NCBI GenBank assembly: GCA_020200675.1
Contig: JAIVIG010000038.1
Coordinates: forward strand, 1 to 8,263
Origin: Actinomycetota bacterium
GTDB lineage: Bacteria; Actinomycetota; Rubrobacteria; Rubrobacterales; Rubrobacteraceae
Direction: 5' to 3'
Length of the DNA stretch: 8,263 nt
Shown: positions 1-5,581 of the stretch, in pieces
Numbering within the stretch: the stretch's first letter is position 1
Layout of the letters: each line of letters begins with the position of its first letter
Notes under the pieces: generated by a model
The model's database searches: none
What the model was told of the DNA's origin: nothing
Seen by the model: only the letters and a program-made list of their open reading frames with translations
Translations under genes and position numbers: made by a program

Positions 1-1
1 C

Positions 2-208
2 CCCGAAAGGACCACGCCCACCCCTCCGCCTCCCCCCGCTCCTCGGCCCACGCCCCCTCCCCAGCCTAGCCCGCCGCCCCAGCCCAACCGGGACGTGGGC
101 GAGCTCATGAGCGCGGGTGGACCGGAGGCCGGACCAGTCCCGAAGCTTCCGGGCGGCGCTTGCCCGAAGGAGTTCCCGCAAGAGCGAGGCAGAGCCTGCT
201 ACTCCTAG
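2..208 (+). CDS. C-terminal fragment of a proline-rich, probably exported protein (5' end outside window)
   Basis: The frame is open from the window edge to a TAG at 206-208, giving about 68 residues. The first 28 or so are a low-complexity linker dominated by Pro with Thr, Ala, Arg and Gln. A compact tail follows, containing LMSAGGPEAGPVPKLPGG and ending in ACPKEFPQERGRACYS. Two cysteines 13 residues apart in this tail could form a disulfide, which would fit an extracytoplasmic location. Pro-rich spacers of this kind are common between a catalytic or membrane-anchored part and the C-terminus of actinobacterial cell-wall proteins such as penicillin-binding proteins, LytR-type proteins and carboxypeptidases, but nothing here identifies the family. 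Codon third positions are mostly G/C, consistent with coding. The gene converges on the alpha/beta hydrolase gene with about 73 bp between the stops, and I saw no convincing terminator there. It could instead be a chance open frame in C-rich DNA. Confidence 0.5.
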   Translation, partial: PERTTPTPPPPPAPRPTPPPQPSPPPQPNRDVGELMSAGGPEAGPVPKLPGGACPKEFPQERGRACYS

Positions 209-281
209 CCTCGACCAATCGGGCCCTTCTCAAGATAGCTGTACAAGGCTAACCAGACGTATAAACGGGGGCCTCGTCACC

Positions 282-1172
282 CTATCTCTGTCGGAGAAGA
301 TCGTCGATGGTGGCGGCGACCTGGCGCGCGGACTCGAAGAACATCATGGTGTAGTGGTTGGCTCCCTGGAGACGATGCTCCAGACGGAGATCCAGGGCCC
401 CCGCCATGACGTCGCGGGTTTCGTCGGAGATAAGGGGGCGGCTGCCGGGGAAGAAGCCCTCTTCGGCCCGGACGAGCGCGACGGGGCACCCAATGCCCCG
501 CATAGCTCCGGCGGTCGGGCTCTCGGAGGAGAACGAGTCCCCGTCCTCCTCGGCGGCCTCGCGAGAGGCCTTTGGCGTGTAGCCGCCGTCCACCTCTTCG
601 AGGTCGTAGAGGTAGTAGTCGGCGAGATCGGGCGGCAGGTCTTCGAGGGTGAGGTTCTGGCCGGGGAACCAGAAGTCGAGGTAGTCGTTCGGGGTCTCGA
701 AGACCATGTCGAGGCGACTGTAGGCTCGCTCGAGGCCCTCCGCGATCGCCGCCGCCTCCTCTTCGTCGGGCTCTTCTTCGGGTCGGGGCCATCCGCCGTC
801 GAGCAAGACGAGCCCCCCGACGCGGTCGGGGTAGAGGAGCGCGGCGTGGAGGGCGACGAAGGCGCCCATCGAGTGGCCCACGAGGACGCCTCGCTCGATT
901 CCCAGGTGGTCGAGCGTCCGGATGGCATCCCGCGCGTGCCGGTCGAGCCCGTAGTTTCCGGGGGAGGGCTTCTCTGAGTCGCCTCTGCCCCGGAGATCCA
1001 GGGCAACCATCCCGTCCGGGTGATCTAAGTACCGCGCCGGCGCGTTGAAGGTCCGGTGCTGAGCCGTGATGCCGTGCATCGCGAGGACGGGCTCCGGCCC
1101 CTCCCCCACCCGCCCGAACGCCAGACGCACGTCCCCCGGTACGCTACCCACATTCCAAGAGGTCTGTTCCAT
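282..1172 (-). CDS. alpha/beta-fold hydrolase
   Basis: A 296-residue soluble protein of the alpha/beta hydrolase superfamily; there is no signal peptide or membrane segment. The oxyanion-hole HG sits at residues 33-34 (AMHGITAQ), followed by the DLRGRGDSEKP signature at 59-69. The nucleophile elbow GHSMG is at 99-103 with Ser101, and the C-terminal catalytic His is probably His273 in GANHYT. The acid is less clear: Asp125 (LLDGG) or Glu237/Glu238 (VRAEEGF) after the seventh strand. An acidic, helical cap lies at about 130-215. Length and order are typical of epoxide-hydrolase, haloalkane-dehalogenase or lipase-like members, and the substrate cannot be assigned. The start is chosen because translation from Met1 gives the usual short N-terminal strand and because a TATACT box lies exactly 6 nt upstream. 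No Shine-Dalgarno precedes it. The gene is last in the leftward block but appears separately promoted. Confidence 0.9.
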   Translation of the reverse strand: MEQTSWNVGSVPGDVRLAFGRVGEGPEPVLAMHGITAQHRTFNAPARYLDHPDGMVALDLRGRGDSEKPSPGNYGLDRHARDAIRTLDHLGIERGVLVGHSMGAFVALHAALLYPDRVGGLVLLDGGWPRPEEEPDEEEAAAIAEGLERAYSRLDMVFETPNDYLDFWFPGQNLTLEDLPPDLADYYLYDLEEVDGGYTPKASREAAEEDGDSFSSESPTAGAMRGIGCPVALVRAEEGFFPGSRPLISDETRDVMAGALDLRLEHRLQGANHYTMMFFESARQVAATIDDLLRQR

Positions 1173-1184
1173 AGGAGGAGTATA
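1173..1184 (-). promoter_or_regulatory. predicted leaderless promoter -10 box of the alpha/beta hydrolase
   Basis: On the minus strand TATACT (1184-1179) is followed by 6 nt and then the ATG. That spacing places the expected transcription start on or next to the A of ATG, so the mRNA would lack a leader. This fits the absence of any Shine-Dalgarno: the bases just upstream of the ATG read CCTCCT, the complement of one. The region 17 bp further up (around 1202-1207) has no good TTGACA match. Leaderless genes are frequent in actinobacteria. The call rests on one 5/6 -10 match plus exact spacing. Confidence 0.45.
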
Positions 1185-1231
1185 CGCGAAGGCGCGAAGT
1201 TAGAAGTAGGCTACCTCTTGCTCTGCCTTTG

Positions 1232-1858
1232 CTACCCCGTAGCGTTCTGTTGGCGGGTCACCTCCGCTGATTCTCTTCCATCTTCCTGGCGTTGGTCTAC
1301 TGCTTCGCGGATGTTCTGGGCTATCTTCTGCAGGGCTCTTGCCTGGTCCTCCAGGGCTTGCACCTCGTCCTCGTAGCCCTTGTACTCCGAGTACCCGCTC
1401 CCTTCCAAGAGCAGCGGGTTGATCGTCCACTCGGTCTCGTAGGACTCCCCCTGGCGGTCCTCGTACTTCGAGGTGATCGTGATGCCTTCCGTCAAGCCCT
1501 TGTCTTTTAGATTCTTTACTACGTTCTGGTAGGAGTCCCAGACGGAGGCGATGTCCGTGTGCGGCGCCATGAAGTTTATCCCGTGCTTGAAGTAGGGCAG
1601 CTCGGTGATGTCCTCCCCGCTAGTGGTTTCTATGGGCGCAGAGAACTCGAACGTGATGTTCTTGGCCATCCCGTGGCCGATGTTGCGCACCACGATGTTG
1701 GTGGTGAAGCGTCCGGTGTAGTCCGCGTCGACTATGATCTGGGGGCGATCCTCGTCGTTGCGCGCCTTGCGCGCCTCCCTGCCCTGGTAGAGGATCCCGG
1801 CCGCGACGACGAAGGTGGCGAGCGAGGATAGGATCTGAGCCATTACCCCGATGTCCAT
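1232..1858 (-). CDS. hypothetical single-pass membrane protein with C-terminal coiled coil
   Basis: A 208-residue protein of no recognised family. Residues 5-23 (VMAQILSSLATFVVAAGIL) form one transmembrane helix, followed by a basic stretch (QGREARKARNDEDR). By the positive-inside rule the C-terminal domain is therefore probably cytoplasmic. Residues 39-150 alternate short beta-like segments (PQIIVDADY, TNIVVRNIGHGMAKNITFEF, EGITITSKYEDRQG, YETEWTINPLL), which suggests a beta-sandwich-like domain. Residues 158-195 are charged and helical with heptad-like hydrophobics (VQALEDQARALQKIAQNI), probably a coiled coil. The start is ATG1858 because AAAGGAG lies 11 nt upstream. The frame extends further upstream into cobW, but no comparable ribosome-binding site supports a longer form. 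It lies 67 bp downstream of cobW and may be partly read through from it. Similar TM-plus-beta-domain proteins are usually of unknown function. Confidence 0.75.
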   Translation of the reverse strand: MDIGVMAQILSSLATFVVAAGILYQGREARKARNDEDRPQIIVDADYTGRFTTNIVVRNIGHGMAKNITFEFSAPIETTSGEDITELPYFKHGINFMAPHTDIASVWDSYQNVVKNLKDKGLTEGITITSKYEDRQGESYETEWTINPLLLEGSGYSEYKGYEDEVQALEDQARALQKIAQNIREAVDQRQEDGRESAEVTRQQNATG

Positions 1859-1887
1859 GATTGCTACGGCTCCTTTCCCGGATTTTA
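1859..1887 (-). promoter_or_regulatory. ribosome-binding site and possible -10 box for the 1858-1232 membrane protein
   Basis: Minus-strand AAAGGAG (about 1876-1870) lies 11 nt before ATG1858 and fixes this start over a longer open frame. Just upstream, TAAAAT (1887-1882) matches the -10 consensus at 5 of 6 positions. A start of transcription near 1875 would leave a very short leader holding only the Shine-Dalgarno. No credible -35 is visible, so the promoter part is weak and the gene may simply be transcribed from the cobW operon. Confidence 0.35.
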
Positions 1888-1925
1888 CTCGGATTCTTCC
1901 TCTGACTGTAGCAGGGAAAGCTGCG

Positions 1926-2963
1926 CTACACGGGCGCGTTGACTTCGAGCAGACACGGCCCCGCCCCGACGATACCCCGGAACGCCTCCAACGAAGCCAA
2001 CAGCTCTTCGGAGCGGATGCCCCTGGTGATGAAGACGATGCGGGATCGGCGATCATCGTCGGGCCACTCCCCGAGGTGCTCCGGCGGATGCACGATGTGC
2101 TGGACGCCGTTCAGCAGGACGGGCCCCGCCTCGCCGACGTCCACCAACCCCTTCACGCGCAGGACGTCCTCGCCCCGCGTGTGGAGCAACATGCTGAACC
2201 AGATCCCGAAAGCCGTCCAGTCCACGGTCCCGTCGAACGTCAACGCGGTGGAGTAGGTGCGGGCTACGTGGCGGGCGTCCCCCGCCGCGAGGATTTCGGG
2301 TGCCGGTGCAGAGCCGTTCGCGTCCAGATCCGGGGGTGCGGTCGGAGACCAGCTCGCCGCGGGGCTAAAGAGCCCTTCGGGATCCACCTCGCCGAGAGGC
2401 GCCTCTATTACGCGGGCCGAGGGGTTGATGCCGCGGAGCCGGGCGCGCATAGCGTTTATCGCATCGGTCTTCGCGATGTCTGTCTTGGTCAGGACTATCA
2501 CGTCGGCGGCCGCGGCCTGCCTGGTCGACTCGGGGTTGCGGTCCAGGTGGAACTCTCCGTTTACGGCGTCGACGGTACAGAGGACGCGGTCCACGAGGTA
2601 GTGATGCTGGAGGATGGGGTGCGAGAAGACGGTAAAGAGGATGGGGGCGGGGTCTGCGAGCCCCGTCGTCTCCACGACCACCCGGTCGAGCGGCGGTATC
2701 CGCCCCTTGTCCTCCTCATCCAGGAGGTCCAGGAGCGCGCCGACGAGGTCCTCGCGGGTGGTGCAACACACGCAACCGTGCTCGAGGAGGACCGTCTTCT
2801 CGTCGGCGCGTACGAGGAGGTGGTGGTTGAGGCCGACCTCGCCGAACTCGTTGACGAGAACGGCCGTATTCACCATCGACGGCGCCGAAAGCACCTTCGA
2901 GAGCAGCGTGGTCTTGCCGCTCCCGAGGAAACCCGTTACGACCGTTACCGGCTTCTTCGCCGT
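1926..2963 (-). CDS. COG0523 / CobW-family G3E GTPase (putative metallochaperone), apparent ACG start
   Basis: A SIMIBI-class G3E GTPase, a family that hands Zn, Co or other metals to client enzymes in the cytoplasm. Counting the ACG at 2963-2961 as residue 1 (345 aa): Walker A GFLGSGKTT at 11-19; NEFGEVGLNHHLL at 38-50 (switch region); the family's metal-site motif GCVCC at 63-67; Walker B-type ETTGLADP at 98-105; base-recognition TKTD at 159-162. A Pro/Ala/Asp linker occupies about 198-228. The CobW C-terminal domain follows from about 233 to 330, with HTRGEDVLRVKG and a final beta strand. No ATG, GTG or TTG lies near the expected N-terminus. GGAGG precedes ACG-GCG-AAG-AAG by 5 nt, and this frame matches the usual family N-terminus (K-K-P-V-T-V-V-T-G-F). 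The alternatives are TTG at 3050 or 3038, which overlap the upstream gene by 74-86 nt and have no ribosome-binding site. The gene begins 1 nt after the stop of the small C2H2-type protein, so the two are probably translationally coupled. Confidence 0.9.
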   Translation of the reverse strand, partial: TAKKPVTVVTGFLGSGKTTLLSKVLSAPSMVNTAVLVNEFGEVGLNHHLLVRADEKTVLLEHGCVCCTTREDLVGALLDLLDEEDKGRIPPLDRVVVETTGLADPAPILFTVFSHPILQHHYLVDRVLCTVDAVNGEFHLDRNPESTRQAAAADVIVLTKTDIAKTDAINAMRARLRGINPSARVIEAPLGEVDPEGLFSPAASWSPTAPPDLDANGSAPAPEILAAGDARHVARTYSTALTFDGTVDWTAFGIWFSMLLHTRGEDVLRVKGLVDVGEAGPVLLNGVQHIVHPPEHLGEWPDDDRRSRIVFITRGIRSEELLASLEAFRGIVGAGPCLLEVNAPV

Positions 2964-2973
2964 TCTAGCCTCC
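2961..2973 (-). promoter_or_regulatory. ribosome-binding site, upstream stop codon and ACG start of the cobW-like gene
   Basis: Reading the minus strand: GGAGG (2973-2969), C, TAG stop of the upstream small gene (2967-2965), A, then ACG (2963-2961). The Shine-Dalgarno spacing of 5 nt and the stop/start packing are what one expects for a coupled start codon, except that the codon reads ACG instead of ATG. Either ACG initiates here, or the ATG has been lost by mutation or a base-call error. Confidence 0.55.
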
Positions 2974-3318
2974 GTTCGACGCTTCGCGCAGCGCCGCTTG
3001 CAGGGCGGGGTCGAGAGGGTCGAGCGGGCGGCCGGCAAGCTTCTGGGCAACGGGCCACAGGGAGCCGAGGTCCTGGACGAGCTCGGAGCGGCCTTTGCCG
3101 TCGCGCAGGACGTACCTGGTCCCGCTCCAGTCGCTGACCTTCAGGCCGTAGTGGCGCAGCACCTCGTTCGTTACGGCCGCCCGCCGGACACGCTCCCGGC
3201 GCCTGTTGCGCCTATTCTCGTCCTTCGCCCCGGCGTCTATGGACGCGCGGGCTTTGTCCTCGGCGTGTTTCTCCGTCCAGTGGATTTGGGTTACGAACTC
3301 CCCACAGAGGATGCACAT
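2965..3318 (-). CDS. small C2H2-type putative zinc-binding protein, partner of the CobW-like GTPase
   Basis: A 117-residue soluble protein. The N-terminus (MCILCGEFVTQIHWTEKH) has Cys2, Cys5, His13 and His18, a C-x2-C-x7-H-x4-H pattern that could bind one Zn ion, followed directly by a helix. Residues 33-47 are very basic (DENRRNRRRERVRRA). Residues 50-90 look like a small alpha/beta unit (VLRHYGLKVSDWSGTRYVLRDGKG) containing paired aromatics. The C-terminal part is Leu/Pro-rich (LAGRPLDPLDPALQAALREA). The basic patch could contact nucleic acid or an acidic partner protein. I do not recognise a named domain. It lies 18 nt after the deacetylase stop, with GAGGAG 12 nt before ATG3318, and it ends 1 nt before the cobW start. 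Its tight linkage to a metallochaperone GTPase makes a metal-handling or client-recognition role attractive; that is inference. Confidence 0.8.
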   Translation of the reverse strand: MCILCGEFVTQIHWTEKHAEDKARASIDAGAKDENRRNRRRERVRRAAVTNEVLRHYGLKVSDWSGTRYVLRDGKGRSELVQDLGSLWPVAQKLAGRPLDPLDPALQAALREASNGG

Positions 3319-3336
3319 GGGCTTTGGGAGCTCCTC

Positions 3337-4251
3337 TTACGGCCGCTTCAGGCTCTCGATGTTGGCGGGCTCGCCGCGGGGCTGGCGCTCCCTGAAGTCG
3401 TCGGCGATCTCCTCCAGGGTCATCCAGCGAACGCCTTCGTGGGCGTTTATATAGCCAATGAGGCGTTCGAGCATCAGGAGGTTCTGGGGGCGGCCCGACA
3501 CGTCCGGGTGGACGGTAGGAGCATATACAGCGTAGTCCATCTCGCGGTACACCCAGTCGAACTGGTCGCGCCAGAGGTCTTCGATGGCCCGCGGGTTCAT
3601 AAAGCCGTGGCTGTTGGGGTTCGCCTTTATAAACATCATCGGGGGCAGGTCGTCGAGGTACCAGTTCGGCGGGATCTTGACGAGGTCTATCTCCTCGCCG
3701 CGCACCAACGGTTTCATCCACTCGGAGGCGGGCTGGGAGTAGTCGACCGGGGTCCACTGGTCGCCCTTGCGCGCCCAGTATGGGGTGAAGTCGTTGTGCT
3801 GCAGGGAGCGGTCGTACTTGTATCCGTACTCCAGCAGGATCTCGTTCGTCGCGTCCGATGGCTCCCACCACGGCGCGGAGTTGCCGGCAGGCTTCTTGCC
3901 GGTAAGATCCTCGACCAGCCCCACACACTTGTCGATGACGTCCCTCTCCTGCTGCGGGGTCATCGAGACCGGGTTCTCGTGCGAGTAGCCATGAGTGCCG
4001 ACCTCGTGCCCACCGTCCACGACCATCTTCATCTGCTCGGGGAAGGTCTCTATGGAGTGGCCGGGTATGAACCACGTCGTCTTGAGGCCGTACTTCTCGA
4101 AGAGTTTCAACAGACGCGGCGAGCCGACCTCGCCGGCGAACATGCCCCGCGAGATATCGTCCGGCGAGTCCTCCCCACCGTAGGACCCTAGCCAGCCCGC
4201 CACCGCGTCGACGTCGACCTGGAAGGCGCAGAATATCTCTTTCTGGGGCAT
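3337..4251 (-). CDS. polysaccharide-deacetylase-fold hydrolase of the PgdA / cyclic imide hydrolase type
   Basis: A 304-residue cytoplasmic NodB-fold (carbohydrate esterase 4) enzyme without a signal peptide or anchor. From memory the sequence closely tracks Helicobacter pylori PgdA and the related cyclic imide hydrolases from start to end, for example VDAVAGWLGSYGGEDSPDD, FAGEVG, PGHSIETFPEQMKM, NWYLDDLPPMMFIK and FDWVYREMDYAV. Expected metal and catalytic residues: Asp13 in VDVDA, the His87-x3-His91 motif in GTHGYSHENP, APWWE at 126-130, and HPD at 248-250. The family uses a divalent metal, often Zn, to hydrolyse N-acetyl groups or, in cyclic imide hydrolases, succinimide-like rings. The lack of any export signal makes a small-molecule imide or amide substrate more likely than peptidoglycan. 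Start MPQKEI aligns with family N-termini; the frame continues 20 codons further upstream without support. It is the first gene of the leftward operon, divergent from the asparaginase. Confidence 0.92.
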   Translation of the reverse strand: MPQKEIFCAFQVDVDAVAGWLGSYGGEDSPDDISRGMFAGEVGSPRLLKLFEKYGLKTTWFIPGHSIETFPEQMKMVVDGGHEVGTHGYSHENPVSMTPQQERDVIDKCVGLVEDLTGKKPAGNSAPWWEPSDATNEILLEYGYKYDRSLQHNDFTPYWARKGDQWTPVDYSQPASEWMKPLVRGEEIDLVKIPPNWYLDDLPPMMFIKANPNSHGFMNPRAIEDLWRDQFDWVYREMDYAVYAPTVHPDVSGRPQNLLMLERLIGYINAHEGVRWMTLEEIADDFRERQPRGEPANIESLKRP

Positions 4252-4270
4252 CTTCTCCCTTTCTCCCTTT
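4252..4270 (-). promoter_or_regulatory. duplicated purine-rich leader (tandem AAAGGGAG) before the deacetylase start
   Basis: The minus-strand leader is two exact tandem copies of AAAGGGAG followed by AAG and the ATG. The near copy is only 3 nt from the start and the far one 11 nt, so neither has the ideal Shine-Dalgarno spacing. A ribosome could use either. I found no convincing -35/-10 pair for this gene in the divergent region; the best -10-like hexamer, TACGAT, has no matching -35. Confidence 0.4.
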
Positions 4271-4340
4271 GCTCGACCGTATGGATCGTACCCGGATGGG
4301 TGGCTTATCACTCAGGCAGGCGGTATTCATCCCAGGCGCG

Positions 4341-4369
4341 TTGAACGAGGGCCCGGCCGCCGGTAGCAT
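4341..4369 (+). promoter_or_regulatory. predicted promoter of the asparaginase gene
   Basis: TTGAAC (4341-4346) and TAGCAT (4364-4369) are separated by exactly 17 bp. Each keeps four consensus positions, including TTGA and the TA..AT frame. Transcription would begin near 4376 and leave a leader of about 27 nt carrying GAGGAGG at 4392-4398. This is the best sigma-70-like pair in the 151-bp divergent region, but a 4/6 match at both boxes in GC-rich DNA is only moderate support. Confidence 0.4.
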
Positions 4370-4402
4370 GGAGGCGCATATACCCCTGAGCGAGGAGGCA
4401 AG

Positions 4403-5398
4403 GTGGCTCTTCCGGAAGTAGCGGTGCTCTCGTTGGGCGGCACCATCTCCTCGACCCAGACGGAGGGCCGCTCCGGGGTCGCGCCTTCTTTGACCGGCGA
4501 GGCGTTGGTAGAAGACGTGCCGGAGATCTCGGAGGTCGCCGAGGTCTCGGCCGACTCTTTCCGCCAGGTGCCCGGCTCGGAGTTGGTGCTGGAAGACCTG
4601 ATCGAGCTGGCCGCGGAATTCGAAGGCCGCATCGACACCGGCGCGGCGGGCGTCGTGGTGACCCAGGGCACCGACTCCATAGAAGAGACGTCCTTCGTCC
4701 TGGACCTGCTGGTGGACCGGGACGCTCCCGTAGTCGTGACGGGCGCCATGCGCAACCCCACCCTCCCGGGCGCAGAGGGCCCGGCGAACCTCCTCGCCTC
4801 GGTGCGGGTCGCGATCAGCGAAGCGGCCCGGGGCCTGGGCGCCGTGGTCGTCCTGAACGACGAGATCCACGCCGCCCGCTTCGTCCAGAAGACCCACACC
4901 TCGAACCCCGCGACCTTTCGCTCCCCGCTCGCCGGACCGATAGGCTACGTCTTCGAGGACAACGCGAGGATAGTTACCCGCCCCGTCGGTCGTCGCCACA
5001 TCGACCTTCCGCCCGAGACGCAAGACCGGCCGGTCGCCCTCTACACCATCGGCCTCGGGGATGACGGCCGGCTTCTCGAATTCGTCAGGCAGTCGGGGTA
5101 CGAGGGGCTCGTAGTCGAAGCCTTCGGTGTCGGCCACGTACACTCGGTCATGACCGAACCTCTGGGATCTCTCGCCAACGAGATTCCGGTTGTTTTGGCG
5201 TCGCGCACCGGCAGCGGAGAAGTGCATAGAAAGACCTACGGCTTCACCGGCTCCGAGTCGGACCTATCAGAGCGCGGCCTCATCAATGCGGGAATGCTCG
5301 ACGGCCCGAAGGCTCGCCTCTTCCTCTCGTTGTTGCTGCGGTCGGGGGCATCGAGAGAAGAGATCTCCGGGGCGTTCGGGCTTCCTTTTGGCGCCTGA
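4403..5398 (+). CDS. L-asparaginase-family amidohydrolase (cytoplasmic, lacks the classical Tyr)
   Basis: A 331-residue asparaginase/glutaminase-family enzyme, the usual length, with no signal peptide. The family hydrolyses Asn to Asp and ammonia. Motifs: nucleophile signature LSLGGTISS with Thr14; second signature VVVTQGTDSIEET with Thr90-Asp91; catalytic Lys163 in FVQKTHTSNPATFRSP; acidic patch FVLDLL; C-terminal small domain from about 210 (ALYTIGLGDDGRLLEF, GLVVEAFGVGHVHS, VVLASRTGSGEVHRKTYGF). No tyrosine occurs between residues 1 and 181, so the flexible-loop Tyr of E. coli AnsB (Tyr25) has no counterpart. From memory, an actinobacterial branch of the family shares this lack. The GTG start has GAGGAGG 4 nt upstream. 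The gene is divergent from the PgdA/imide-hydrolase-like gene, so a substrate other than asparagine, such as a half-amide, is possible but unproven. TCCGGCCGGA follows the stop but is not a convincing terminator. Confidence 0.93.
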   Translation: MALPEVAVLSLGGTISSTQTEGRSGVAPSLTGEALVEDVPEISEVAEVSADSFRQVPGSELVLEDLIELAAEFEGRIDTGAAGVVVTQGTDSIEETSFVLDLLVDRDAPVVVTGAMRNPTLPGAEGPANLLASVRVAISEAARGLGAVVVLNDEIHAARFVQKTHTSNPATFRSPLAGPIGYVFEDNARIVTRPVGRRHIDLPPETQDRPVALYTIGLGDDGRLLEFVRQSGYEGLVVEAFGVGHVHSVMTEPLGSLANEIPVVLASRTGSGEVHRKTYGFTGSESDLSERGLINAGMLDGPKARLFLSLLLRSGASREEISGAFGLPFGA

Positions 5399-5567
5399 TC
5401 CGGCCGGACGCCAGAAGTCTTCACCTTCAAGACCTCACAACGTCGCCCGGGCCAAGCTTATGACTGACGTACAGGGCGGCGTCCGAGACCAGGAGAGTCC
5501 ATCTCGTCACGGCTGCAAAGGTCGCGCAACGACTTTCGATGCCGCACGCGGTTGTCACAGGATCAGG

Positions 5568-5581
5568 TATTATCGCCTCGA
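5568..5581 (+). promoter_or_regulatory. possible leaderless -10 box of the DUF2804 gene
   Basis: TATTAT (5568-5573, 5 of 6 to consensus) lies 7 nt before ATG5581, which fits a transcript starting at or next to the start codon. No Shine-Dalgarno precedes either candidate ATG. TTGTCA at 5552-5557 resembles a -35 but is only 10 bp from the -10, too close to pair normally. The rest of the 182-bp gap after the asparaginase (5399-5580) shows no gene. Confidence 0.35.

Noticed and set aside
209..281. Terminator between the convergent left-edge gene and the hydrolase gene
   Set aside because: Only a GGGCCC palindrome and 4-bp arms are visible; there is no stable stem with a T-run on either strand.
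117..977. A + strand open frame opposite the alpha/beta hydrolase
   Set aside because: Its complement encodes a hydrolase with an intact GHSMG elbow; the + frame has no motif or ribosome-binding site.
1173..1180. AGGAGGAG on the + strand looks like a strong Shine-Dalgarno
   Set aside because: No start codon or open frame follows at suitable distance on the + strand. It is the complement of the CCTCCT spacer between the hydrolase -10 box and its ATG.
1851..4191. Long + strand open frames lying opposite the cobW, zinc-protein and deacetylase genes
   Set aside because: They are antisense shadows caused by high G/C at third positions. They encode low-complexity Arg/Gly/Val-rich sequence with no motifs, while the minus strand carries well-conserved families.
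4368..4421. A 17-codon open frame starting ATG-GAG-GCG that overlaps the asparaginase GTG, a possible upstream regulatory peptide
   Set aside because: It has no ribosome-binding site, and its ATG overlaps the predicted -10 box, upstream of the expected transcript start.
3212..5227. A 671-codon minus-strand open frame spanning the deacetylase and the asparaginase
   Set aside because: It crosses two recognisable genes in wrong frames and on opposite strands, and its translation is Arg/Gly-rich with no domain.
5399..5408. TCCGGCCGGA palindrome after the asparaginase stop as a terminator
   Set aside because: The arms are 5 bp with no loop and no T-run follows.
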